From positions 1 to 64,000 of the forward strand of contig CAZJBX010000005.1 in the NCBI GenBank assembly GCA_964544605.1: a stretch of 64,000 nt of DNA, read 5' to 3'. The stretch comes from JAMIFN01 sp964544605 (GTDB lineage Bacteria; Pseudomonadota; Gammaproteobacteria; Burkholderiales; Burkholderiaceae_C). Below are positions 23,500-32,140 of the stretch, in pieces; the first letter of the stretch is position 1; every line of letters begins with the position of its first letter. The position numbers were made by a program, and so were the translations under genes. The notes beneath the pieces were generated by a model. That model made no database searches. It saw only the letters and a program-made list of their open reading frames with translations, and was not told the DNA's origin.

Positions 23500-25917
23500 T
23501 TAATTGCGCAAGGGTTTGCCCGTTTGCAGCATGGCCATGATGCGCTCTTGCGTTTTGGGGTGATCCAGCAGACTGCAAAAGGCTTCGCGTTCGAGCTTCA
23601 TGAGGTAGTCCTCATCGACCAGGGTGCCGGCATCGACTTCACCGCCCGTGAGCACATGGGCAATCAGGCGGGCAATGTGGAAGTCGTGCGCACTGATGAA
23701 GCCGCCGTCACGCATATTGACGAGCTGGCCCATGATGGTGGCTTTGGCGCTGCGCCCGCCGACGGGGAAGAGGCGTTTGTGCGGCGCGCGGTAGCCCGCT
23801 TGGTGCAGGGCTTGCGCCTCTTGAATCGCCACAAAGAGCAGCTCGTCTTTGTTGGCCACAATGGTGTCGCTCCATTGCAAATAGCCCAATTTGCGCGATT
23901 CAATCGCCCCCGTGCCCACATGGGCCATGGCTGCGGCGGTAAAACCGGGCGTGAGGAAGGGCAGGATGTCATTGGCCGTGGTTTCTTGCATGCGCTCGGC
24001 CGCACGGCGGGCAATGTAGGTGAGGCCGCCGCCGCCAGGCACCAGGCCCACGCCGACTTCCACCAAGCCGATATAGCTCTCCATCGCGGCGACGCGTTTG
24101 GCAGCATACACGGCCAGCTCGCAGCCGCCACCCAGCACCATATTGCGCAGGGCCACGACCACGGGCACTTGGGCGTAACGCACGGCCAACATGCCGTCTT
24201 GCAGGTCTTTCTCCAGCGGCTCAATGGCTTTGGCGCCGCCGCCCATAAAGGCGGGCAGCATGGCTTGCAAATCAGCCCCCGCTGAGAAGGGCGTGTCTGT
24301 GGTGCCGTTCCAAATCACCAAAGCGCGGTAGCTTTTTTCCGCCAAGGCGATGGCGGCGTTCAAGCCCTCGCCCAGCTCAGGGCTGATGGCGTGCATTTTG
24401 GTTTTGAAGGTGAAGATGAGCACGCCTTCGGCCTCTGGCCTGTCCATCGTCCACATGCGGTAGGCATCGGTTTCTTGCACCGTGGTGCCGCCTTGCAAAT
24501 AGCCTGGCGCGCCGCAGCCGTAAATGGCATCGGGGAAGTATTGCCGCGCATACACGGGCAGGCTGCGCTTGGGCACAAATGCGCCTTGCGCCGCTGACCA
24601 CGAGCCTTGCGACGAATGCACACCACCGGCTTGCAACACGGCATCGCTAAAGACCCAGTCGGGCAGGGGCGCGCTGCTCAGGCTTTTGCCCTCGGCAATG
24701 TCGGCGGCAATCAACTCGGCCATGTCCTTCCAGCCCGCTTCTTGCCAGATTTCAAAGGGGCCTTGCGCCATGCCAAAACCCCAGCGCATGGCCTCGTCCA
24801 CATCGCGGGCGGTCTCGGCAATGCTGGCCAAGTGCACGGCGGCGTAGTGCAGGCCCTCACGCACCACGCTCCACACAAATTGCGCTTGCGGGTTTTTCGC
24901 CTCGCGCAGCAGTTTGAAGCGCTCGGCGGCAGGTTTTTTCAGCATCCGCACCACAATGTCGTCGGCCTTGTTGCCACCCGGCACATAGTCGCCCGTGGCG
25001 GGGTCGTAGTTGAGGATGTTGGGGCCGACTTTTTTGTAAAAGCCCGAACCTGTTTTCGCGCCGAGGAAGCCTTTTTCAATCAGGGCGCTCAGGGCCGCTG
25101 GGGTGGCGTAGTTGCCGTAGAAGGGGTCGGTCTCGGCGCTCAAATTGTCTTGCAGGGTTTTGATGACATTGGCCAAGGTATCGAGGCCCACCACATCGGC
25201 CGTGCGGTAAGTGCCGCTGGAAGCGCGGCCGAGTTTTTTACCCGTGAGGTCGTCCACCACATCCCAGCTCAGGCCGAATTGCTCGGTCAGGCGGCTGGTG
25301 GCCAAAATGTTGGCAATGCCAATGCGGTTGGCGATGAAGTTGGGCGTGTCTTGCGCGCGCACCACGCCTTTGCCCAAGGTGGTGGTGACAAAGCTTTCGA
25401 GTTGATCGAGCACCGCCGCCTGGGTTTGCGCCGTAGGAATCAGCTCGACCAAATACATATAGCGCGGCGGGTTGAAGAAGTGGATGCCGCAAAAGCGCTG
25501 CTGCAAATCAGCGGGCAGCACACTGCCCAAGGTGTTGATGGACAGGCCGGAGGTGTTGCTGGCCAAAATGGCTTTATCGCCCACAAAGGGGGCGATTTTT
25601 TTGTACAAATCCTCTTTCCAGTCCAGGCGCTCGGCAATGGCCTCAATGATGAGCTCGCAGCCGCGCAGGGCTTCCAAATCCTCATCGTAGTTGGCCGCTT
25701 GAATCAGGGCCGCGTCTTCGGCCACGCCCAAGGGCGAAGGCTTGATTTTCTTCAGGCGCTCAATCGCCGCTTGCACATTCCCGCTTTTGGGGCCTTCTTT
25801 GGCGGGCAAATCAAACAGCAGTACGGGCACTTGGCAGTTCACCAAGTGGGCGGCAATTTGCGCGCCCATCACGCCCGCGCCCAGCACGGCGACGCGGCGA
25901 ATCGGTTCTTGTTGCAT
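23500..25917 (-). CDS. 3-hydroxyacyl-CoA dehydrogenase / enoyl-CoA hydratase fusion (FadB-like)
   Basis: 805-aa multifunctional beta-oxidation enzyme. Domains in order: an NAD-binding Rossmann fold (RRVAVLGAGVMGAQIAAHL, residues 8-26), the hydroxyacyl-CoA dehydrogenase core (ASNTSGLSINTLG; CGIHFFNPPRYMYLVELI), a duplicated HCDH C-terminal region, then a crotonase domain (GADLQAML oxyanion loop; VLGGGCELAVYAAKRVAA; IGLVEVGVGLVPGGGGL). This order, dehydrogenase first and hydratase last, is opposite to E. coli FadB and matches the FadN-like type. It is transcribed between the DUF2147 gene and the thiolase. Confidence 0.92.
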   Translation of the reverse strand: MQQEPIRRVAVLGAGVMGAQIAAHLVNCQVPVLLFDLPAKEGPKSGNVQAAIERLKKIKPSPLGVAEDAALIQAANYDEDLEALRGCELIIEAIAERLDWKEDLYKKIAPFVGDKAILASNTSGLSINTLGSVLPADLQQRFCGIHFFNPPRYMYLVELIPTAQTQAAVLDQLESFVTTTLGKGVVRAQDTPNFIANRIGIANILATSRLTEQFGLSWDVVDDLTGKKLGRASSGTYRTADVVGLDTLANVIKTLQDNLSAETDPFYGNYATPAALSALIEKGFLGAKTGSGFYKKVGPNILNYDPATGDYVPGGNKADDIVVRMLKKPAAERFKLLREAKNPQAQFVWSVVREGLHYAAVHLASIAETARDVDEAMRWGFGMAQGPFEIWQEAGWKDMAELIAADIAEGKSLSSAPLPDWVFSDAVLQAGGVHSSQGSWSAAQGAFVPKRSLPVYARQYFPDAIYGCGAPGYLQGGTTVQETDAYRMWTMDRPEAEGVLIFTFKTKMHAISPELGEGLNAAIALAEKSYRALVIWNGTTDTPFSAGADLQAMLPAFMGGGAKAIEPLEKDLQDGMLAVRYAQVPVVVALRNMVLGGGCELAVYAAKRVAAMESYIGLVEVGVGLVPGGGGLTYIARRAAERMQETTANDILPFLTPGFTAAAMAHVGTGAIESRKLGYLQWSDTIVANKDELLFVAIQEAQALHQAGYRAPHKRLFPVGGRSAKATIMGQLVNMRDGGFISAHDFHIARLIAHVLTGGEVDAGTLVDEDYLMKLEREAFCSLLDHPKTQERIMAMLQTGKPLRN

Positions 25918-25936
25918 GGCAGTCTTCTCCTAGGGT

Positions 25937-26374
25937 TTATTTCACGCGGGTCCAAGTTTGGGTGCGAAAGAAGGGGCCCAAATAACCGCGCACGGCCAAG
26001 GCTTGGCCGTCGTCTTTCAGGCTCAAGCTCAGGCGGTATTCCTTGCCCTCTTTGGGGTCCAAAATTTTGCCACCCGACCAGGTGTCGCCCTTGGCTTGGG
26101 CAGGCAAGCCGCGAATGATTTCCAGCCCCATCATGGGCTGGCCTTTGCGGTCATCAAAGCATTTTTCGCACAGCTCGCCGGGCTGGGTTTCAGGGCGCAG
26201 GCTTTTGATGACGCGGCCGACCAACTGGCCGTTCTTCTCCACAATTTCCACATGGGCTTGCGGTTTGCCGTCTTTGTCATTGGTGTTTTGCCACACACCC
26301 ACGGGGCTGCTTTGTGCCCAAGCGCCGCCAGCCAGCAGGGCCAAAGACAAAAGGCTGATTTGGATTTTTTTCAT
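25937..26374 (-). CDS. DUF2147 family exported protein
   Basis: 145-aa protein with a clear signal peptide (residues 1-20, ending AWAQ). The mature part matches the DUF2147 pattern: PVGVWQNTNDKDGKPQAHVEI, LVGRVIKSL, CFDDRKGQPMMGLEIIRGL, WSGGKILDPKEGKEYRLSLSL, and RGYLGPFFRTQTW. The biochemical role is unknown; the fold suggests a small periplasmic beta protein. It lies inside the beta-oxidation gene run, 19 bp from the FadB-like gene and 20 bp from the acyl-CoA dehydrogenase. Confidence 0.88.
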   Translation of the reverse strand: MKKIQISLLSLALLAGGAWAQSSPVGVWQNTNDKDGKPQAHVEIVEKNGQLVGRVIKSLRPETQPGELCEKCFDDRKGQPMMGLEIIRGLPAQAKGDTWSGGKILDPKEGKEYRLSLSLKDDGQALAVRGYLGPFFRTQTWTRVK

Positions 26375-26394
26375 ATGGGTCTCCTAGTGGGGGT

Positions 26395-28200
26395 TTAAAT
26401 CAAGCCAAGGGCCGCATCGGTGTCCATCACGGCTTTGCTGCCCGCTTGCGCCAGCTTCATTGCACCAATGGCCTCAGGAAAGAGGCGGGCAAAGTAAAAG
26501 CGGATGGTTTGCAGCTTGGCGGTGTAGAAGGGGTCATCACTGCCCGCATCCAGCGCCGCCAAGGCCACTTTGGCCTGCTGGCAAAAGAGGTAGGCAAACA
26601 CCACATGGCCCAGCATACGCAGGTAATCCACCGCAGCGGCGGCGGCCTCATCGGGGTTTTGCATGGCGGCAAAGCCAATGGCGGTGGTCACTTGCTGCAA
26701 TTGGCCCGCCACTTTCGCCAGCGGCGTGACAAATTCGCTCATGTCCTCGTTCACGCCTTCGTCTTCAATCAACTGCACCAGCAGGCGGCCAAACTTCTTC
26801 AAAGTCGCGCCTTGGTTGAACAAAATTTTGCGGCCCAGCAGGTCAATCGCCTGCACGCCATTGGTGCCCTCGTAAATCATATTGATGCGGTTGTCGCGCA
26901 CGAATTGCTCCATGCCGTTGTCGGCAATAAAGCCGTGGCCGCCAAACACCTGCATGGCCAAATTGGTGGCAATGTGGCCGTTGTCGGTGCAGAAGGCTTT
27001 GACGATGGGCGTGAGCAGGCCCACCAGCTCCTCGGCCTCGGCGCGTTCGGCTTCATCGCTGGCGTGCAAGCTCTTGTCGGTCAAATGCACGGCATACAAA
27101 TTCAGCGCGCGGCCCCCCTCGGCATAGGCTTTGGCGGTCAGTATCATGCGGCGCACATCGGCGTGCACGATGATGGGGTCGGCGGGCAAATCAGGTGCTT
27201 TTTTACCGCTGGCGCTGCGCATTTGCAGGCGCTCTTTGGCATAGGCCAAGGCGTTTTGGTAGGCCACTTCGCTCTGGCCAATGGACTGGTTGCCCACGCC
27301 CAAACGCGCCGCATTCATCATGATGAACATGGCCGACAGGCCCTTATGCGGCTCGCCCACCAGCGTGCCCACTGCACCGTCTAAGTTCATTTGGCAGGTG
27401 GCGTTGCCGTGTATACCCATTTTGTTTTCCAAGGCGCCACAGAAAATCGGGTTGCGCGCGCCCAAGCTGCCATCGGCTTGGGGCATGAATTTGGGCACGA
27501 TGAACAAAGAAATGCCTTTGCTGCCCGCAGGCGCATCCGGCAGGCGGGCCAGCACCAAATGCACGATATTGGCGCTCATGCTGTGCTCACCGGCTGAAAT
27601 AAAGATTTTTTGCCCCGTGATGCGGTAAGTGCCGTCGCCCACAGGCTCGGCCTTGCTGCGCAGCAAGCCCAAGTCGGTGCCGCAATGCGGCTCGGTCAGG
27701 CACATGGTGCCCGTCCACTCGCCGCTCACCAGCTTGGGCAAATACAGGGCTTTTTGCTCATCGGTGCCGTGGGCCAGCAAAGCCTCGTAAGCGCCGTGCG
27801 ACAGGCCGGCGTACATGGTCCAGGCTTGGCTGCTGGCGTTGAGCATTTCGTAAAAGCACTGGTTGATGACATGGGGCAAGCCTTGGCCGCCGAACTCAGG
27901 CACGCAAGACAGGGCGGGCCAGCCCGCCTCGCAATACTGGGCATAAGCAGCTTGAAAGCCATCGGGCGTGCTCACCTCGTGCGTCTCAATATTGAGCTCG
28001 CAGCCTTGGCGGTCGCCCACTTGGTTCAAGGGTTGCACCACTTCAGCGGCAAATTTGCCGCCTTCTTCCAGCACCGCGTTGATGGTGTCCACATCCAGCT
28101 CGGCATGGCTGGGCATACTGTTTTTGTAATCGTCCGTCACACGAAACACTTCGTGCAACACAAACTGCATATCGCGCAGGGGTGGGGTGTAGGTGGCCAT
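26395..28200 (-). CDS. Acyl-CoA dehydrogenase
   Basis: 601-aa FAD-dependent acyl-CoA dehydrogenase of the long type with an extra C-terminal domain. The first step of beta-oxidation is introduction of the 2,3 double bond. Visible are the FAD/substrate block TMCLTEPHCGTDLGLLRSKA, ITGQKIFISAGEHSM, AARLGVGNQSIGQSEVAYQNAL, and the Glu region DNRINMIYEGTNGVQAIDLLGRK. The start at 28200 (MATYTPPLRDMQF) is chosen because GGAGAG lies 8 bp upstream; the frame is open to 28248. It is the first gene of the unit that runs through DUF2147, the FadB-like gene and the thiolase, and its promoter must lie in the 352-bp gap shared with mraZ. Confidence 0.93.
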   Translation of the reverse strand: MATYTPPLRDMQFVLHEVFRVTDDYKNSMPSHAELDVDTINAVLEEGGKFAAEVVQPLNQVGDRQGCELNIETHEVSTPDGFQAAYAQYCEAGWPALSCVPEFGGQGLPHVINQCFYEMLNASSQAWTMYAGLSHGAYEALLAHGTDEQKALYLPKLVSGEWTGTMCLTEPHCGTDLGLLRSKAEPVGDGTYRITGQKIFISAGEHSMSANIVHLVLARLPDAPAGSKGISLFIVPKFMPQADGSLGARNPIFCGALENKMGIHGNATCQMNLDGAVGTLVGEPHKGLSAMFIMMNAARLGVGNQSIGQSEVAYQNALAYAKERLQMRSASGKKAPDLPADPIIVHADVRRMILTAKAYAEGGRALNLYAVHLTDKSLHASDEAERAEAEELVGLLTPIVKAFCTDNGHIATNLAMQVFGGHGFIADNGMEQFVRDNRINMIYEGTNGVQAIDLLGRKILFNQGATLKKFGRLLVQLIEDEGVNEDMSEFVTPLAKVAGQLQQVTTAIGFAAMQNPDEAAAAAVDYLRMLGHVVFAYLFCQQAKVALAALDAGSDDPFYTAKLQTIRFYFARLFPEAIGAMKLAQAGSKAVMDTDAALGLI

Positions 28201-28524
28201 CTTTGCTCTCCAATCTTTTTGTGTTTTGGGTGTTGTCAACCTGTGCAAGTATAGAGCCGCCTAAGCCGTTTGGCTTAGGGCAGGCAGACATAAGCCCGCA
28301 AGCAAGCCAGGCAAGCAAAAATGCCACAACACAAGCCCAAGCAGAAAGCAAGGGCCTGCGCAGATACGGCTTCATGGCATTTCGATGCAAATGCGATAAG
28401 CCTTTGTTTCATCAAAGATTTCTGATTGGGAGCTGTATATTAAAACAGTGGCATACCCCCACCAAGGCTGAATTCAAATCATTTTGCATACCCCTTTAGC
28501 CTGGTCTTAATTCACGCTAAGCAG

Positions 28525-28552
28525 TTGATTTACAAGAAAAAAAGTCTAGAAT
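28525..28552 (+). promoter_or_regulatory. Candidate sigma-70 promoter of the dcw cluster
   Basis: TTGATT (28525-28530) and TAGAAT (28547-28552) with a 16-bp spacer, about 55 bp upstream of the mraZ start. The rest of 28201-28524 is AT-rich with no gene and presumably holds the divergent acyl-CoA dehydrogenase promoter. Confidence 0.55.
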
Positions 28553-28586
28553 TTGCGATACTACGAAGGGAGGCCACAAGGCCAAA

Positions 28587-28600
28587 GTGGTAAAAAGTGG
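28587..28600 (+). promoter_or_regulatory. Candidate MraZ-binding direct repeats
   Basis: AAAGTGG occurs twice with 10-bp spacing (GTGG at 28587 and 28597) just upstream of the mraZ ATG. MraZ is known to repress its own operon by binding TGGGN-type direct repeats spaced by one helical turn. Only two clear units are seen here. Confidence 0.5.
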
Positions 28601-28606
28601 GATGAA

Positions 28607-29077
28607 ATGACGCAAATTCAGCTTTTAGGACGGGAACAGGTGACGCTTGATGCCAAGCGCCGCGTGGCCTTGCCTGCGCGTTACCGTGCCGAGCTGGAGC
28701 AAATTTGCGCCAATCAATTGGTACTGACCGAACACCCCGATGGCTTTTTGCTGCTTATGCCTCTGCCCAAATGGCAGAGTTTCTCGCAGCAATTTGTCGG
28801 CGCAGGCAGTGGCAGCCAATGGCTCAAGCGCATCATTTTGGGCAGTGCCACGCCGCTGGAGCTCGACAGCGCCAAGCGCCTGCTGCTGCCGCAAGAGCTG
28901 TGCGAGGCCGCCGCGATTGAAAAACAAGCCCTGATGGTGGGCGTGGGCGAATACTTTGAGGTTTGGAGCCCCGCCGAATACGCCGCCCGCCGCAGCCAGC
29001 AACGCGCCCAGCGCCTGCGCGACGCCGCCAGCGAGCAAGAGGCCATGCAGGCCAGCTTGCAAGATGTGAGGTGGTGA
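28607..29077 (+). CDS. mraZ: Transcriptional regulator MraZ
   Basis: 156-aa AbrB-like DNA-binding protein, first gene of the dcw cluster and known autorepressor of it. Two SpoVT/AbrB-type half-domains are visible: LGREQVTLDAKRRVALPARYRAEL at the N-terminus and the second DSAKRLLLPQELCEAAAIEKQALMVGVGEYFEVWSPAEY. The ATG at 28607 (MTQIQLLGRE) is chosen over the upstream in-frame start at 28553. Its stop overlaps the rsmH ATG by one base. Confidence 0.93.
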   Translation: MTQIQLLGREQVTLDAKRRVALPARYRAELEQICANQLVLTEHPDGFLLLMPLPKWQSFSQQFVGAGSGSQWLKRIILGSATPLELDSAKRLLLPQELCEAAAIEKQALMVGVGEYFEVWSPAEYAARRSQQRAQRLRDAASEQEAMQASLQDVRW

Positions 29078-30015
29078 TGGACACGCCGCAGGCCTTGATT
29101 CACACCACGGTGCTGCTGGGCGAGGCCGTGGCCGCCCTGCTGCACCGCCCCGATGGCCACTTTGTGGACGGCACTTTTGGCCGTGGCGGGCACAGCCGCC
29201 TCATCCTCTCGCAGCTCGGCCCGCAAGGGCGTTTGAGCGCCTACGACCGCGACCCCGAGGCCGTGGCCGCCGCCCAAACACTGGCCGCAGCCGATGCCCG
29301 CTTTGACATCCGCCACGCCGCCTTCAGCCAAATCGCCGATTTGCCCGATGCCAGCATCGACGGCCTGCTGCTGGATTTGGGCATCAGCTCGCCCCAAATT
29401 GACGACGCCGAGCGCGGCTTTTCCTTCCGCTTTGATGGCCCGCTGGACATGCGCATGGACAGCAGCCGTGGCCTGAGCGTGGCGCAGTGGTTGCAGCAGG
29501 CCGATGAGGCCGAGCTGGCGCAAATCATCCGTGATTACGGCGAAGAACGCTTTGCCAAAGCCATTGCGCGTGCCATTTGCACCCGCATCCGCGAACAAGG
29601 CCCCATGACCCGCACCAGCGAGTTGGCGCAATTGGTGGCTGGCGTGGTGAAGACCCGCGAGGGCGCACAACACCCCGCCACCCGCACCTTTCAAGCCCTG
29701 CGCATTTTCATCAATGCCGAACTCGACGAGCTGCGCCAAGCCCTGGAGCAAAGCCTGCGCATCCTCAAACCCAGCGGGCGCTTGGTCGTCATCAGCTTTC
29801 ATTCACTGGAAGACCGCATCGTCAAGCAATTCATGGCCGAGCACAGCAAAGTGGCCTTTGACCGCCAAGACGCCGCTTGGATGCTACGACAGGCCGAGCC
29901 TGTGCTGCCGCTGAAGGTCTTGGGCCGCAGCAAACCCAGCGCCGCTGAAATTGCCGCCAACCCCCGCGCCCGCAGCGCCATCATGCGCGTGGCCGAGCGC
30001 CAAGCGCACAGCTAA
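29077..30015 (+). CDS. rsmH: 16S rRNA (cytosine-1402-N4)-methyltransferase
   Basis: 312-aa SAM-dependent methyltransferase that modifies C1402 in the 16S rRNA P-site. The SAM motif is HFVDGTFGRGGHSRLIL near residue 30; later GLLLDLGISSPQIDDAERGFSFRFDGPLDMRMD, EERFAKAIARAI, TFQALRIFINAELDEL and VISFHSLEDRIVKQF are all characteristic. It starts at the ATG that overlaps the mraZ stop (29077), placing HTTVLL near the N-terminus as in relatives. ftsL follows after 11 bp. Confidence 0.95.
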   Translation: MDTPQALIHTTVLLGEAVAALLHRPDGHFVDGTFGRGGHSRLILSQLGPQGRLSAYDRDPEAVAAAQTLAAADARFDIRHAAFSQIADLPDASIDGLLLDLGISSPQIDDAERGFSFRFDGPLDMRMDSSRGLSVAQWLQQADEAELAQIIRDYGEERFAKAIARAICTRIREQGPMTRTSELAQLVAGVVKTREGAQHPATRTFQALRIFINAELDELRQALEQSLRILKPSGRLVVISFHSLEDRIVKQFMAEHSKVAFDRQDAAWMLRQAEPVLPLKVLGRSKPSAAEIAANPRARSAIMRVAERQAHS

Positions 30016-30026
30016 GGGGGTGGGCC

Positions 30027-30323
30027 ATGCGTCGTGTGCTCATCAGCCTCAATATTCTGCTCAGCGTGCTGCTGCTCATCGCCTGCGTCTATGTGATTGA
30101 AGGCCAAACCCTCTACCGTGATTTGGGCGCGCGCATCACCTCTGGGCAAAAGCTGGCGCTCGATTTGGAACAAACGCGCAAAAATCTGGAAACCGAGAAA
30201 AGCCAGATTTCATCGAACACCCACATTGAGCGCACCGCCCAGCAGCGCCTGAAAATGCAAGTCAGTCCCGCCACCGCCGTGCTGCATGTGCGCCTGCTGC
30301 CCAGCGAAGGGGCACGGCCATGA
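30027..30323 (+). CDS. ftsL: Cell division protein FtsL
   Basis: 98-aa bitopic membrane protein of the divisome. One transmembrane helix (about residues 4-25, VLISLNILLSVLLLIACVYVI) is followed by a periplasmic coiled-coil (GQKLALDLEQTRKNLETEKSQI) and the conserved ERTAQQRLKMQ segment. FtsL works with FtsB and FtsQ to activate FtsW-FtsI. Overlaps ftsI by 4 bp. Confidence 0.92.
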   Translation: MRRVLISLNILLSVLLLIACVYVIEGQTLYRDLGARITSGQKLALDLEQTRKNLETEKSQISSNTHIERTAQQRLKMQVSPATAVLHVRLLPSEGARP

Positions 30324-32140
30324 GCAAATACTGGCCCTTTTCCTTTCGCCTTTGGCCCAAGCGCCAAGGGGCGGCTGGCCGCGAACAAAACACCTTACTC
30401 AACCCCAAAACATCGCCCGGTCGCGGCAAGGTTTTGGTCGCTGTTTTCTTGCTCGGCTTTGCGGGCTTGGCGGGCCGTGCCTTCTATTTGCAAGCCTATA
30501 ACGCCGAATTTTTGCGTGACAAGGGCCTAGAGCGCCACACCCGCACCTTTGCCCTGCCCGCCAGCCGTGGCCGCATTCTGGACCGCAATGGCGAGTTGCT
30601 GGCCGCCAGTGTGCGCGGCAAAACCGTGTTCATTCAGGTGGAAGACTTCCGCGAGAAAAAAGCGGAAGCTGCATCGGGCCGCCGCCAGCAAATGGTGCCC
30701 AAAACCGAGGCCGAAATGCTGGAGCAACTGCGCCAGCTCAGCCCTTTGGTGGAGATGCCCTACAAGCAATTGCGCCAGCGCATCATGGGCCGTGAGCGCG
30801 GCTATGTGGAGCTGCTGCCACGCACCGACGAACGCCACGCCAGCCAAATCATGGCGCTGGGCTTCAATGGCGTACATGCCAAAACCGCCTACCGCCGCGA
30901 CTACCCGCAAGGTGAAACCGTGTCCCAAGTGGTGGGCCTGAGCAACCACGATTTGCAAGGCGTTGAAGGCATTGAGCGCAGCTACAACGAACTGCTGCAA
31001 GGCATTGACGGCAAAGAGCGCATCGTGCGCCGCCCCTCTGGTGTCACCTATGAATACGAGGTCTTGCAAAACCCCGTTCACGGCCAAGACATCCACCTGA
31101 GCATCGACAGCCGCATCCAATTCATGGCCTACCAAAAACTGCGCGATGCCGTGCGCCACCACAAAGCCGAATCGGGCAGTTTGGTGATGCTCGATGCCCG
31201 CACGGGCGAGGTGCTGGCCATGGCCAACTACCCCAGCTTTGACCCAGCCAACCGCAAAAGCATCCGCCCTGAGCTGATTCGCAACCCCGCCGTGATGGAC
31301 ATGTACGAGCCAGGCTCCACCATCAAACCCCTGCTGGTGGCCTTGGGCCTAGAGACCCAACGCATCACGCCCCACACCCTCATCAATACCGAGGGCGGGC
31401 GTTTGCGCATTCATGGCGCCAATATCCGCGACACCAGCAATTACGGCGAAGTCACGGTCAGCAAGGCGATACAAAAATCCAGCAATGTGGCGATGGTGAA
31501 AATCGCACAACGCTTGGACAGCCGCGACATGTGGGAGTTCTACAAATCTGTGGGCTTGGGGCAAAAACCCAGCCTGCAATTTCCCAGCACGGCCAGCGGC
31601 ATTTTGCGCCACCACAAAAGCTGGCTGCCGATTGAAAAAGCCACCATCAGCTATGGCTACGGCATTTCAGCGAGCCTGCTGCAAATGGCGCAGGCTTACA
31701 CCATCTTCTGCGCCGATGGCTATTTCTTACCCGCCACCCTGGACAAACAGCCCGACATGATTTTGGGCGAACGCATCATCAGCAGCCAACATGCCCAGCA
31801 AATGCGCAGCATGATGCACAGCGTGACAGAAAAAGGCGGCACGGCCACCCGCGCCGCGATTGAGGGCTACACCGTGGGCGGCAAATCAGGCACGGCCCGC
31901 AAGCAGGTGGGCAAGGGCTATGCCCAAGGCCAGTATGTCGGCTACTTCGTGGGCTTTGCCCCCGTGAGCAACCCCCGTGTGATTACCGCCGTCATGATCA
32001 ACCGCCCCACAGCAGGGGACTATTACGGCGGCGTTGTGGCCGCCCCCGTCTTCCGTGAGGCCACCAGCCAAGCCCTGCAAATTTTGCAGGTGCGCCCCGA
32101 CAAACACAGCGCCGCAGATGCCAAGGAGGGCCAGCCATGA
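30320..32140 (+). CDS. ftsI: Peptidoglycan D,D-transpeptidase FtsI (PBP3)
   Basis: 606-aa septal class B penicillin-binding protein. An N-terminal transmembrane helix is at about residues 37-58; the non-catalytic domain starts with PASRGRILDRNGELLAASV. The transpeptidase domain has the active-site SxxK (Ser333-Thr-Ile-Lys336 in EPGSTIKP), SSN (387-389) and KSGT (522-525). It is slightly longer than E. coli PBP3. Overlaps ftsL and murE-murF by 4 bp each. Confidence 0.96.
   Translation: MSKYWPFSFRLWPKRQGAAGREQNTLLNPKTSPGRGKVLVAVFLLGFAGLAGRAFYLQAYNAEFLRDKGLERHTRTFALPASRGRILDRNGELLAASVRGKTVFIQVEDFREKKAEAASGRRQQMVPKTEAEMLEQLRQLSPLVEMPYKQLRQRIMGRERGYVELLPRTDERHASQIMALGFNGVHAKTAYRRDYPQGETVSQVVGLSNHDLQGVEGIERSYNELLQGIDGKERIVRRPSGVTYEYEVLQNPVHGQDIHLSIDSRIQFMAYQKLRDAVRHHKAESGSLVMLDARTGEVLAMANYPSFDPANRKSIRPELIRNPAVMDMYEPGSTIKPLLVALGLETQRITPHTLINTEGGRLRIHGANIRDTSNYGEVTVSKAIQKSSNVAMVKIAQRLDSRDMWEFYKSVGLGQKPSLQFPSTASGILRHHKSWLPIEKATISYGYGISASLLQMAQAYTIFCADGYFLPATLDKQPDMILGERIISSQHAQQMRSMMHSVTEKGGTATRAAIEGYTVGGKSGTARKQVGKGYAQGQYVGYFVGFAPVSNPRVITAVMINRPTAGDYYGGVVAAPVFREATSQALQILQVRPDKHSAADAKEGQP

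Noticed and set aside
24607..26118. 503-codon plus-strand frame
   Set aside because: Lies antisense over the FadB-like gene, which has full domain signatures.
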